Source of the DNA: a bacterium F11
GTDB taxonomy: Bacteria > Elusimicrobiota > Elusimicrobia > F11
Assembly: GCA_002176905.1 (NCBI GenBank)
Contig: MSYE01000210.1
Location: 1-7,169, forward strand
Length of the DNA stretch: 7,169 nucleotides
Direction of reading: 5' to 3'
Position numbers and translations under genes: made by a program. Within the stretch, counting starts at the first letter, position 1; each line of letters opens with the position of its first letter. Positions 1 through 5,526 of the stretch are shown here, piece by piece. The notes below the pieces were generated by a model. It ran no database searches. It was not told where the DNA came from and saw nothing but the letters and a program-made list of their open reading frames with translations.

Positions 1-375
1 ATGCGGCGGGGGTTTAAGTCGGTTCCATACAAAAATAAGAATCGCCAGAAAACCCGATTCGAGAAAAAAGGCGAAGATGCCTTCTGCGGCCAAAGCACTA
101 CCAAAAACATCCCCCACGTATTTGGAGTAGGTGGCCCAGTTGGTGCCAAACTCAAACTCCAACACAATTCCTGTGGCCACACCAATTGCAAAAATCAGCC
201 CAAAGACCCGAACCCAAAACCGTGTCATTTGTTGGTAGAGAGGGTTTTTGGTTTTTAAATAGAGTCCCTCCATAATGACGAGGATCAGACCCAATCCAAT
301 GCTCAAGGGTGGATATATGTAATGAAAGGCAGCCGTAAAAGCAAATTGAAGACGAGAAAGAATTAGAACGTCCAT
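1..375 (-). CDS. cydA: Cytochrome bd ubiquinol oxidase subunit I, N-terminal part (runs off left edge)
   Basis: This is the first 125 codons of the quinol-oxidising, heme-bearing subunit of the cytochrome bd terminal oxidase, an inner-membrane enzyme that reduces O2 to water. The protein starts [19 protein letters not shown] and aligns by eye along its whole visible length with E. coli CydA. His18 in the FHY motif matches the N-terminal heme ligand (His19 in E. coli). The segments [16 protein letters not shown] (65-80) and [12 protein letters not shown] (96-107) are CydA signatures, and Glu98 and Glu106 match E. coli Glu99 and Glu107 near the di-heme site. The ATG is set by AGGAG (plus-strand 382-386) with 6 bases before the start. 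The frame is open to base 1, so roughly three quarters of the gene and any cydB lie outside. A small mobile element sits directly upstream of the ribosome binding site. Confidence 0.95.
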   Translation of the reverse strand, partial: MDVLILSRLQFAFTAAFHYIYPPLSIGLGLILVIMEGLYLKTKNPLYQQMTRFWVRVFGLIFAIGVATGIVLEFEFGTNWATYSKYVGDVFGSALAAEGIFAFFLESGFLAILIFVWNRLKPPPH

Positions 376-395
376 ATGTAACTCCTATTTTTTAA

Positions 396-509
396 CACTG
401 GTGACCGGCTAAAATTGACTTTCTTTTTCGACTTTTTCCGACGAAAGTTCGTCATCCCGGCCTTCGCCGGGATGACGGCTTTTCGTCGGGGTTTAACCGG
501 ACACCAATG
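396..509. mobile_element. MITE-like element, 114 bp, with terminal inverted repeats and 9-bp target duplication
   Basis: The ends are imperfect terminal inverted repeats. The left arm at 396-413 reads CACTGGTGACCGGCTAAA. The right arm at 492-509, reverse-complemented, reads CATTGGTGTCCGGTTAAA, giving 15 of 18 matches. The element is flanked by a perfect 9-bp direct repeat, ATTTTTTAA, at 387-395 and 510-518, as expected of a target-site duplication. The target is an A/T run, so some chance similarity is possible, but both copies abut the inverted-repeat ends exactly. There is no room for a transposase, so it would be mobilised in trans. The parent insertion sequence is unknown. It lies between the DUF6713-like gene and cydA, with the left duplication one base from the cydA Shine-Dalgarno, and so forms part of the cydA leader or promoter region. 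Confidence 0.78.
438..489. repeat. Nested hairpin core of the MITE-like element
   Basis: The inner stem is a perfect 12-bp inverted repeat, CGTCATCCCGGC (450-461) against GCCGGGATGACG (466-477), with a CTTC loop. An outer stem pairs CCGACGAAAG (438-447) with CTTTTCGTCGG (479-489), with one bulged base. The core sequence resembles REP-type palindromes seen dispersed in many bacterial genomes. It could form a stable RNA or DNA hairpin and might slow or end transcription from the upstream minus-strand genes. No T-run follows the stem directly on either strand, so I do not call it an intrinsic terminator. Confidence 0.85.
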
Positions 510-538
510 ATTTTTTAAGGGTTCAAATTAAGTTGTCC

Positions 539-928
539 CTAAGAATTTTGCAATTCTCCCTTTTTAAAAGAGAGGAGCGCATGCACCGCACCCACCAAGC
601 CCGCGCCATATATCAAGGAATTCGAAAGCACACCTGAAAACGCATAACCTGGGTTACCAGAAAGCCGAAGGTGCAGAAGCGCATGAATAACCAAGAAGAC
701 AGAAACACCGAAACGGAACCGCATCTGAATTCGATTATTCGAATGGTGGCTAAACCAAAGCAGAACAAAAAACAGCGGTACGTGTGCCAGAACGAAAAAG
801 GAAAACGCTGTGGTTTCCGGCAAACTCCTCAATATATAAAGCAGCTGCCATTCGGCGCTTCCAACCGCATCTATTTCATGGGTGATCAACAATGATATAC
901 TGAAGTAGTAGATGGCCGTCTTCATCAT
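539..928 (-). CDS. Small integral membrane protein, DUF6713-like
   Basis: This is a 129-residue hydrophobic protein with about four predicted helices (roughly residues 1-16, 40-60, 72-90 and 102-122). The N-terminus MMKTAIYYFSISLLITHEID carries a conserved-looking THEIDAV motif. Histidines recur at or near membrane segments (HVP, SHH, HALLH). I recall this pattern from the uncharacterised DUF6713 family, but cannot confirm it by search. No biochemical role is known to me. The start is uncertain. The only ATGs are a tandem pair at 928 and 925, directly preceded in frame by a TAA. The strong AAGGAGG upstream (plus-strand 957-963) lies too far away, about 28 bases, to serve them. It follows the AT-rich membrane gene by 33 bases on the same strand and may be co-transcribed with it. 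Confidence 0.72.
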   Translation of the reverse strand: MMKTAIYYFSISLLITHEIDAVGSAEWQLLYILRSLPETTAFSFFVLAHVPLFFVLLWFSHHSNNRIQMRFRFGVSVFLVIHALLHLRLSGNPGYAFSGVLSNSLIYGAGLVGAVHALLSFKKGELQNS

Positions 929-961
929 GTTTTACATGCAGCTGACCGAGCCTGATCCTCC

Positions 962-1378
962 TTAATCTTCAGATTCATTCATTTCTGTATTTAAAACCTT
1001 ACTTAAATATTTCCTAAACAGAAAAAAGAACAGAAACCAAATAAAAAATAAAATAATATTGATAGTGATAATTGTGGATTTATTAAATTGAATAAGCTGA
1101 CTAATTCCAAACATCAAGAATAAAATGGAGAGGATAAGGGCTGATTTTCGATAAGTGAGGATATGTTTTTTTGTTAATGTTTTTACTTTATAGAAATGAA
1201 CAAATATTGGGACAAATGACAATGCTAGGTAAGTAACGAATATTGCATTCAGAATAGATTCCCAGCCCAACTGATTTAAGATTAGGATCCCACTGATGAC
1301 GTACGACAGGCTAATAAATCCCAATAAAAATCCTACCCAGGCATAATTAAGTATTTTATGGTCTTCTAAATATTTCAT
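962..1378 (-). CDS. AT-rich four-helix membrane protein of unknown function
   Basis: The 138-residue product begins MKYLEDHKILNYAWVGFLLG and has four hydrophobic helices at about residues 13-34, 42-62, 80-98 and 102-122, with a basic loop (KVKTLTKKH) between helices 2 and 3 and an acidic tail ending MNESED. I do not recognise the family. I chose the ATG at 1378 over an in-frame TTG at 1390, because TTGGAGG itself supplies a good Shine-Dalgarno (GGAGG, six bases before ATG). The gene is clearly richer in A and T than cydA, the thiO-like gene or the transporter, and its codons favour AAA, ATT and TTA, which suggests separate acquisition. It lies just downstream (in minus orientation) of the degraded thiO-like tail, so it borders the rearranged segment. 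Confidence 0.75.
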   Translation of the reverse strand: MKYLEDHKILNYAWVGFLLGFISLSYVISGILILNQLGWESILNAIFVTYLALSFVPIFVHFYKVKTLTKKHILTYRKSALILSILFLMFGISQLIQFNKSTIITINIILFFIWFLFFFLFRKYLSKVLNTEMNESED

Positions 1379-1418
1379 TAAATCCTCCAAAATAAATAAC
1401 TATAAACTAAATTGAGGC

Positions 1419-1514
1419 TCATCTTGCATAAAGTACCAGATTTCGTGCTGGTGAAAAAGGATCCAGAGAAAGAGGGGATTTATGCCCCAGGATTAGGGAG
1501 GTTGCTATTTCGGC
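1419..1514 (-). pseudogene. Orphan C-terminal fragment of a thiO-like oxidoreductase
   Basis: Read on the minus strand, these 32 codons encode 31 residues containing SLILGHKSPLSLDPFSPARN, then TGA. They align without gaps to the last 31 residues plus stop of the thiO-like gene at 2541-2636, with 21 of 31 residues identical. At the DNA level 1435-1515 matches 2557-2637 at 71 of 81 positions. Seven of those ten differences change an amino acid, which fits relaxed selection. Similarity ends abruptly near 1515. Upstream there is no start codon or flavoprotein sequence, so this is a remnant rather than a gene. Confidence 0.85.
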
Positions 1515-1561
1515 GTTTCCGCAAAATTCATAGGATTTTGTTGGATTCATTTTATTGTTGG

Positions 1562-1599
1562 ATTGCCACATTTATTTAACATAATTGCCGTTTAACATA
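1562..1599. repeat. Short direct repeat overlapping a plus-strand -35 box
   Basis: ATTGCC followed by TTTAACATA occurs twice: ATTGCC at 1562-1567 with TTTAACATA at 1575-1583, and ATTGCC at 1584-1589 with TTTAACATA at 1591-1599. The spacing between the halves differs (7 versus 1 base). The second copy covers the proposed -35 hexamer TTAACA. It could be a regulator site or a chance repeat in AT-rich DNA. Confidence 0.4.
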
Positions 1600-1620
1600 T
1601 GTATTATCTTGTGTTATACT
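1592..1620 (+). promoter_or_regulatory. Strong sigma70-like promoter
   Basis: The -35 hexamer TTAACA (1592-1597, 5 of 6 to consensus) and the -10 hexamer TATACT (1615-1620, 5 of 6) are separated by an ideal 17 bases. The expected start is near 1627. No plus-strand protein gene follows. An intrinsic terminator about 60 bases downstream suggests the product is a short RNA. Confidence 0.55.
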
Positions 1621-1626
1621 ATACAT

Positions 1627-1690
1627 GGATCTGAACCTCGGCCAGTCTGGGTAGTAGGATTCACCCGGGGACGGAAACGTCCCCTTTTTT
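1627..1690 (+). ncRNA. Candidate small RNA (about 64 nt)
   Basis: The call rests on a well-spaced promoter upstream and a canonical terminator at the 3' end, with no credible coding sequence between them. The longest ATG frame, from 1624, is nine codons (MDLNLGQSG) without a ribosome binding site. Before the terminator a weak stem GGGT (1649-1652) with ACCC (1663-1666) is possible. The RNA would lie opposite the mRNA downstream of the DUF3800 stop, touching only its last bases, so it could act at that 3' end or in trans. It matches no RNA family I recognise. The transcription start is inferred. Confidence 0.42.
1667..1690 (+). terminator. Rho-independent terminator (plus strand)
   Basis: GGGGACG (1667-1673) pairs perfectly with CGTCCCC (1678-1684) around a GAAA tetraloop, followed at once by TTTTTT (1685-1690). 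On the minus strand there is no U-run after the stem, so it does not look like the terminator of the converging DUF3800 gene. Confidence 0.85.
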
Positions 1691-2456
1691 ATAGCCAGAC
1701 GATTCCATCCATGTCCCTTCCTGAGGCCACCTTGCATAGAACTGGTTTAATGATATTGAAATAATTTTGTGCTGATTTCTTCCTAATATAACTACTTGGT
1801 GAGAGTTTTTGATAGAGAAGAAAGGCTGCGAGATCAGCAGCCTGAATAAAATAGGAATGGTTCGAGTCCCTGAGAACAGGATCTTCAACAATAAAATTTA
1901 TTGCCAGATTGCGATATCCGGGTCCATATTCTTTTTGATGGGAGATTGGATTGTAGCGGCGCATCATTCTAATAAGTCGAAATAGCTTTTTATCATCCGT
2001 GTTATCACTTAGAATCAAGCCCCGCTCATCAGGATTCGCAGGACCAGGAAAGTTTCGATAGTTTAAGGTATTTTCAAACCGTTGAATTAAAGCTTTCCAA
2101 GCCATTTCAAAAACATCGTAATCGCTGTTTTTGCCTTCCTTGTCCACCACTATATTAACCACATTTATTTCACTCATTAATGATATTTCGCGAGTAAAAA
2201 GTCTCAATATGGCAAGTCGATTATACCTCGGTATTCTTATTAAATCACCTGGGTTATTAATCATGGCAGGAGCATGAATTTCCTCTCGAAGTTTTAAGTT
2301 AAATCCATTCCTAATTCGGCGACGAAAATCTATTAATCTATCAAGAATCTGATTCCATCGAAGTTCATGAAGGACAAGCCCAGTTAAAACGAAATATCTG
2401 GTAGGTGAATTTGTTAATCCCGGATCCCCACTTTCATCAACATACATTAAATACAT
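1689..2456 (-). CDS. DUF3800 domain-containing protein (RNase H-like fold predicted)
   Basis: This 255-residue protein has the hallmarks of the DUF3800 family. The N-terminal MYVDESGDPG strand has Asp7 and Glu8. An EEIHAP segment lies at 58-63, an internal LILSDNTDD lies at 147-155 with Asp151, and a C-terminal FIQAADLAAFLLYQ lies at 203-216 with Asp208. These acidic residues are spread as expected for an RNase H-like metal site, so nuclease activity is plausible but not shown. Family members often turn up in accessory or defence-rich regions and near mobile DNA. The ATG at 2456 is supported by GGAG five bases upstream. A second ATG at 2447 is possible. The gene stands alone between two copies of a thiO 3' end, with its own promoter, and looks like imported cargo. 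No toxin, antitoxin or methylase partner is visible. Confidence 0.88.
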   Translation of the reverse strand: MYLMYVDESGDPGLTNSPTRYFVLTGLVLHELRWNQILDRLIDFRRRIRNGFNLKLREEIHAPAMINNPGDLIRIPRYNRLAILRLFTREISLMSEINVVNIVVDKEGKNSDYDVFEMAWKALIQRFENTLNYRNFPGPANPDERGLILSDNTDDKKLFRLIRMMRRYNPISHQKEYGPGYRNLAINFIVEDPVLRDSNHSYFIQAADLAAFLLYQKLSPSSYIRKKSAQNYFNIIKPVLCKVASGRDMDGIVWL

Positions 2457-2493
2457 TTAATCTCCAAAAGTATGATAGGAGGGAGTGCTTTCT

Positions 2494-2521
2494 ATTATCA
2501 TATTAAATATTTATTTTTCAA
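2494..2521 (-). promoter_or_regulatory. Putative promoter of the DUF3800 gene
   Basis: On the minus strand TTGAAA (plus 2521-2516, 5 of 6) and GATAAT (plus 2499-2494, 5 of 6) are spaced by 16 bases. The expected start near 2487 leaves a leader of about 30 bases before the ATG at 2456. The promoter sits just past the thiO-like stop at 2541, so the DUF3800 gene can be expressed on its own. Confidence 0.5.
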
Positions 2522-2540
2522 TGGCTACCCAATATGAGGA

Positions 2541-3665
2541 TTAAACGGCATTCATCACCAGATTTCGTGTTGGTGAAAACGGATCCAAGGGAACAGGGGG
2601 TTTATACCCCAGGATTAGGGAGGTTACTATTTTGGCGGTAATGGGAGCCAATAGAATCCCATTTCTGTAGTGACCGGTGGCCATGAATATGTTGTTGAAA
2701 TCAGGGTGGGCTCCAAGAAAAGGAAATGTGTCAAAGGTGCCGGGGCGGATTCCTGCTGTCATTCCTCTCACATCCAATCTTGAAAAAGCCGGCAGAATTT
2801 TTCGTGCCCGAAGGGTGAGTCTCTCTTTGGCCTCGGTTGATGTTGATTCATCAAATCCCACTGATTCGACAGTTGTTCCAACGAATGTGTAACCATCTTT
2901 TTTGGGGACAACATACCCATGATCATGTGTGATGAGAGGATGGTCAAGAATCCGTTTGGGAGTGTCATAGACCACCAGTTGACCCCGCAGCGGTTGAAGG
3001 CCAAGGGTAATATTGAGACTTTTGAGAACCAAATCACTCCAAGCACCAGAGGCCACAACAAAATTCTCAGCATGAAAAGTGCCTCGGTTGGTTTGAATTC
3101 CCACCACACGGTCAGATTCACTTGAGAAACCAATGACTTCGGTATGCTCCAAGGAGCGCACACCCAATTTTTTTGCTGCCAACATCATAGCAGCGAGAAA
3201 TTTCTCGCCATTGACCTGTCCATCTTGTTCATAGAACGCACCACCAAAATGTTCCGGATCCAATTGGGGGACGTCTTTTCTTAAGAGGTCGGCTTCAATC
3301 CAATGCGCGGAGAGGCCCATTTCTGGCTGTTGGCCCACCTCCTTTTTAAGAGAATGGGCTTGGCCTTCATCCAGGGCAAGGGAAAGAATTCCACAGGGTT
3401 CATATTGGAAATCGATACCTGTTAAGTCCCGAATTTCTTTATGCAAAAGGGGAAAAAGGCGAAGACTTGGGACCGCCAGGGATAAGAAGTGGTCGCCTCT
3501 CTGGGTTTCAACCTGACATTCCAACATGGCAGCCGAATTTCCAGATGCCCCCATGCCAGTAGATTGCTTGTCTACGATTAAGACCTTAAGCCCTTTTTTG
3601 GCCAACTCAAATGCAGAAGAGGCCCCAATAATGCCTCCACCAACAACAATTACATCATAAAGCAC
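2541..3665 (-). CDS. thiO: ThiO-like glycine oxidase / FAD-dependent D-amino-acid oxidase family
   Basis: A 374-residue DAO-family flavoenzyme, the usual size for ThiO, which oxidises glycine to the imine used in thiazole synthesis for thiamine. It opens with the FAD-binding strand DVIVVGGGIIGASSAFELAK (dinucleotide motif GGGIIG at 9-14), followed by an acidic strand end IVDKQ. Near the C-terminus AGIRPGT (Arg307) and GHYRNGILLAP (Arg334) correspond by pattern to the substrate-binding arginines of Bacillus glycine oxidase. The open frame extends to an ATG at 3896, but I place the start at GTG 3665. AGGA lies seven bases upstream, the GGGIIG motif then falls at the expected N-terminal place, and the 77 residues before it look like translated intergenic repeat. 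No other thi genes are visible, so a sarcosine oxidase-like or other amine oxidase role stays possible. Its last 32 codons are duplicated at 1419-1514. Confidence 0.83.
   Translation of the reverse strand: MLYDVIVVGGGIIGASSAFELAKKGLKVLIVDKQSTGMGASGNSAAMLECQVETQRGDHFLSLAVPSLRLFPLLHKEIRDLTGIDFQYEPCGILSLALDEGQAHSLKKEVGQQPEMGLSAHWIEADLLRKDVPQLDPEHFGGAFYEQDGQVNGEKFLAAMMLAAKKLGVRSLEHTEVIGFSSESDRVVGIQTNRGTFHAENFVVASGAWSDLVLKSLNITLGLQPLRGQLVVYDTPKRILDHPLITHDHGYVVPKKDGYTFVGTTVESVGFDESTSTEAKERLTLRARKILPAFSRLDVRGMTAGIRPGTFDTFPFLGAHPDFNNIFMATGHYRNGILLAPITAKIVTSLILGYKPPVPLDPFSPTRNLVMNAV
2557..2637. repeat. 81-bp direct repeat, copy within the thiO-like 3' end
   Basis: This matches 1435-1515 at 71 of 81 bases without gaps. 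The two copies are in the same orientation, 1122 bases apart, and enclose the DUF3800 gene and the candidate small RNA. This copy is the functional end of the thiO-like gene, and the other copy is an orphan fragment. Confidence 0.93.
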
Positions 3666-3778
3666 ATTTATGTCCTTTTTAATCTTTGAAGAATTTGAAT
3701 TTGAGAGGAATGACCGTCGAATCGAAGCCAGATCATAGTGTTTATAGGCCGGGGGCGTCAATATGGGACAGAACCCAA

Positions 3779-3801
3779 TCTCCCCCACTTCGTGGGAGAG
3801 A
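3779..3801. repeat. Hairpin in the divergent intergenic region 3666-3913
   Basis: TCTCCCCCAC (3779-3788) and GTGGGAGAGA (3792-3801) form a 10-bp stem with one C-A mismatch around a TTC loop. It resembles dispersed CTCCCACGAAGTGGGAG palindromes of many bacterial genomes, here in an eroded form. The surrounding 3740-3870 stretch has C- and G-rich runs typical of such repeats and no gene I would support. The minus frame open across it is the likely false N-terminal extension of the thiO-like gene. Confidence 0.65.
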
Positions 3802-3857
3802 CCGGTTATTGAGAGTGAAGGTGACCAAAAACCAGGAGGGGGTGTCTGGAATGGGAG

Positions 3858-3887
3858 TTTATAGAGTATCTCCTTATTTATTATGAT
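3858..3887 (+). promoter_or_regulatory. Possible promoter of the transporter-radical SAM operon
   Basis: TTTATA (3858-3863, 4 of 6) and TATGAT (3882-3887, 5 of 6) are spaced by 18 bases. The expected start near 3894 would leave a leader of about 20 bases, with AGGA (3904-3907) six bases before the ATG. The -35 is weak, so this is tentative. Confidence 0.38.
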
Positions 3888-3913
3888 GCATCCCATTCAC
3901 CACAGGACCAGCT

Positions 3914-5509
3914 ATGCTGACACTCATTGAACAACTTCTTAAAAATTCGATTGGTCTCCTCTTCCTTATTATTAGCTTGGGGGTCTTAATCGGTAATATC
4001 CCCCTTGGCCGTTTCAAGTTGGGTGGGGCGGGGGTCCTCCTGGTTGGGTTGGTGTTTGGTCATTTTGGATTTGTTCTTCCCAAAGACCTGCAAACCATTG
4101 GGGTTGTGATATTTGTCTACGCTGTTGGGCTGAGAGCTGGTCCCCATCTGTTTCAATCCTTTAATCAAGTAAGGAAACACGTGTTCCTTTTATCTTTATT
4201 GATTGTGGCAACGGGGGGAGCCATTGCCCTGATTTTTCGCTCGTTCCTAAAAATAGATGCGGAATTGGTCACGGGTATCTATTCCGGGGCCCTCACCAGC
4301 ACCCCTGCTTTGGCTGCGGCAATGGAGATGGCGGGGAATTCCACCCCCAGTGTGGGTTATGGATTGGCCTATCCCTTTGGAATTTTGGGTGTCATTCTCA
4401 TGGTTCAGATATTGCCCCCTCTCTTGGGCATCAATTTAAAAGAAGAAGAGAAGAAGTATCAACGGAATCTTGGACGGATGGCCATTGAGAAGAGAAGTTT
4501 CCGTGTCACCAATATCAATGCGACCACCTTGGCCATTGATCAAATCTTGGATCGGGGAGAAAACCGGTTTCAGTTTGCCCGGGTTCAAAGGGGAGATCAT
4601 GTCATGGCCTTGCGGCCGGATCAATACCTGCAGTTAAATGATGTTGTATTGGGTGTGGGAACAAATGAGGGTCTAAACGAGTTAGAACTCATCATAGGAG
4701 AGCCAGTTGAGGAACCTGTCCCAGAGTCGCAAGATGCCCAATCACGCTGGGTTCTCATCTCATCAAGAAAGTTTGTTGGGAAAAGTATTGGCAATCTTGA
4801 GATCTTTCATCTTTTTGGCTTGATCATTACCCGCATTCGAAGAAGTGACGTGGAATTTGTCCCTCATTCCAACTTTTCCTTGGAGGCGGGAGATGAAATT
4901 CGGGTTTCGGGTCGCCCAGAAGATTTGCAATATTTTTCCGCTTTGGTCGGGCGACATCCGGAGTCGGTTTATGAAACAGATATTTTTTCCTTTGCCTTGG
5001 GCTTGGCCTTGGGCGTTTTGGTGGGTTTGGTAAAAATTCCCATCACAAAAGATCTTTCTCTTCAATTTGGTATTGCCGGAGGCCCTTTGTTGATTGGTAT
5101 TCTTTTTGGCCACCTGGGTCGATTTGGTCGGGTGACCGGTTACATGCCAAAAGCAGCGCAATTTGTTGTCGGAGAGTTGGGGTTATATTTGTTTTTGGCG
5201 GTTGCAGGGACCCTGGCAGGGCCTCACTTTCTCCCGGTTTTTAAAGAACAGGGATTTATTCTTATCTTAACGGGAATCCTTATTACCATTGGCCCGATGG
5301 TTGTTGCTTTTTTTGTTGCCCGCACCATGTTAAAGTTGAATGTCTTAACCATTTTGGGAATGATTTGCGGAGGGATGACATCCACACCCGCCCTTGGGGT
5401 GTTAACCAGTCACACAAAATCTGACGTTCCTGCTTTGGGATACACCAGTATTTATCCTGTGGCGGTGCTGTTAACAACATTAATGGCCCAGATTCTGATA
5501 TCTATTTAA
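3914..5509 (+). CDS. AAE-family transporter (YidE/AspT-type) with two RCK_C domains
   Basis: A 531-residue inner-membrane secondary transporter built from two homologous membrane halves. The duplication is visible: LLVGLVFGHFG (42-52) and LLIGILFGHLG (392-402); LRAGPH (73-78) and TLAGPH (433-438); GALTSTPALAAA (125-136) and GGMTSTPALGVL (486-497); GYGLAYPFGILGV (148-160) and GYTSIYPVAVLLT (509-521). Between them, roughly 195-350, lie two cytosolic TrkA_C/RCK_C domains, including LNDVVLGVGT (241-250) and LEAGDEIRVSG (323-333), likely ligand-sensing. This order matches the aspartate:alanine exchanger family, whose known members exchange aspartate and alanine or export other small carboxylates. 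The substrate here cannot be read from sequence. The ATG has AGGA six bases upstream. Its stop overlaps a possible ATG of the next gene (TAATG), so an operon with the two radical SAM genes is likely. It might export or import their product or substrate. Confidence 0.9.
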   Translation: MLTLIEQLLKNSIGLLFLIISLGVLIGNIPLGRFKLGGAGVLLVGLVFGHFGFVLPKDLQTIGVVIFVYAVGLRAGPHLFQSFNQVRKHVFLLSLLIVATGGAIALIFRSFLKIDAELVTGIYSGALTSTPALAAAMEMAGNSTPSVGYGLAYPFGILGVILMVQILPPLLGINLKEEEKKYQRNLGRMAIEKRSFRVTNINATTLAIDQILDRGENRFQFARVQRGDHVMALRPDQYLQLNDVVLGVGTNEGLNELELIIGEPVEEPVPESQDAQSRWVLISSRKFVGKSIGNLEIFHLFGLIITRIRRSDVEFVPHSNFSLEAGDEIRVSGRPEDLQYFSALVGRHPESVYETDIFSFALGLALGVLVGLVKIPITKDLSLQFGIAGGPLLIGILFGHLGRFGRVTGYMPKAAQFVVGELGLYLFLAVAGTLAGPHFLPVFKEQGFILILTGILITIGPMVVAFFVARTMLKLNVLTILGMICGGMTSTPALGVLTSHTKSDVPALGYTSIYPVAVLLTTLMAQILISI

Positions 5510-5526
5510 TGGAGAGAAACCGCAAT

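Noticed and set aside
1..258. Plus-strand open frame of 85 codons
   Set aside because: It lies antisense to the clear cydA sequence and has no recognisable protein features.
438..489. Intrinsic terminator after the DUF6713-like gene
   Set aside because: The hairpin is strong, but no U-run follows the stem on the minus strand; it is better explained as the core of the mobile element.
671..895. Plus-strand open frame of 74 codons
   Set aside because: It is the antisense of the DUF6713-like gene; its composition is a reverse reading of hydrophobic codons.
1667..1690. Terminator for the DUF3800 gene
   Set aside because: The T-run lies on the plus-strand 3' side only, so on the minus strand the stem is preceded, not followed, by the A/T run.
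1661..1891. Minus-strand 76-codon frame overlapping the DUF3800 3' end
   Set aside because: It is an alternative frame of the DUF3800 gene that also reads through the terminator hairpin.
1435..2637. CRISPR or insertion-sequence ends from the 81-bp repeat
   Set aside because: There are only two copies, directly oriented, coding in frame as the end of a thiO-like protein, with no transposase between them.
3666..3880. TPP riboswitch upstream of the thiO-like gene
   Set aside because: The minus-strand leader contains a CTATGATCTGG stretch faintly like part of a thi-box, but the conserved CUGAGA and ACCUGAUC core elements are not arranged as required.
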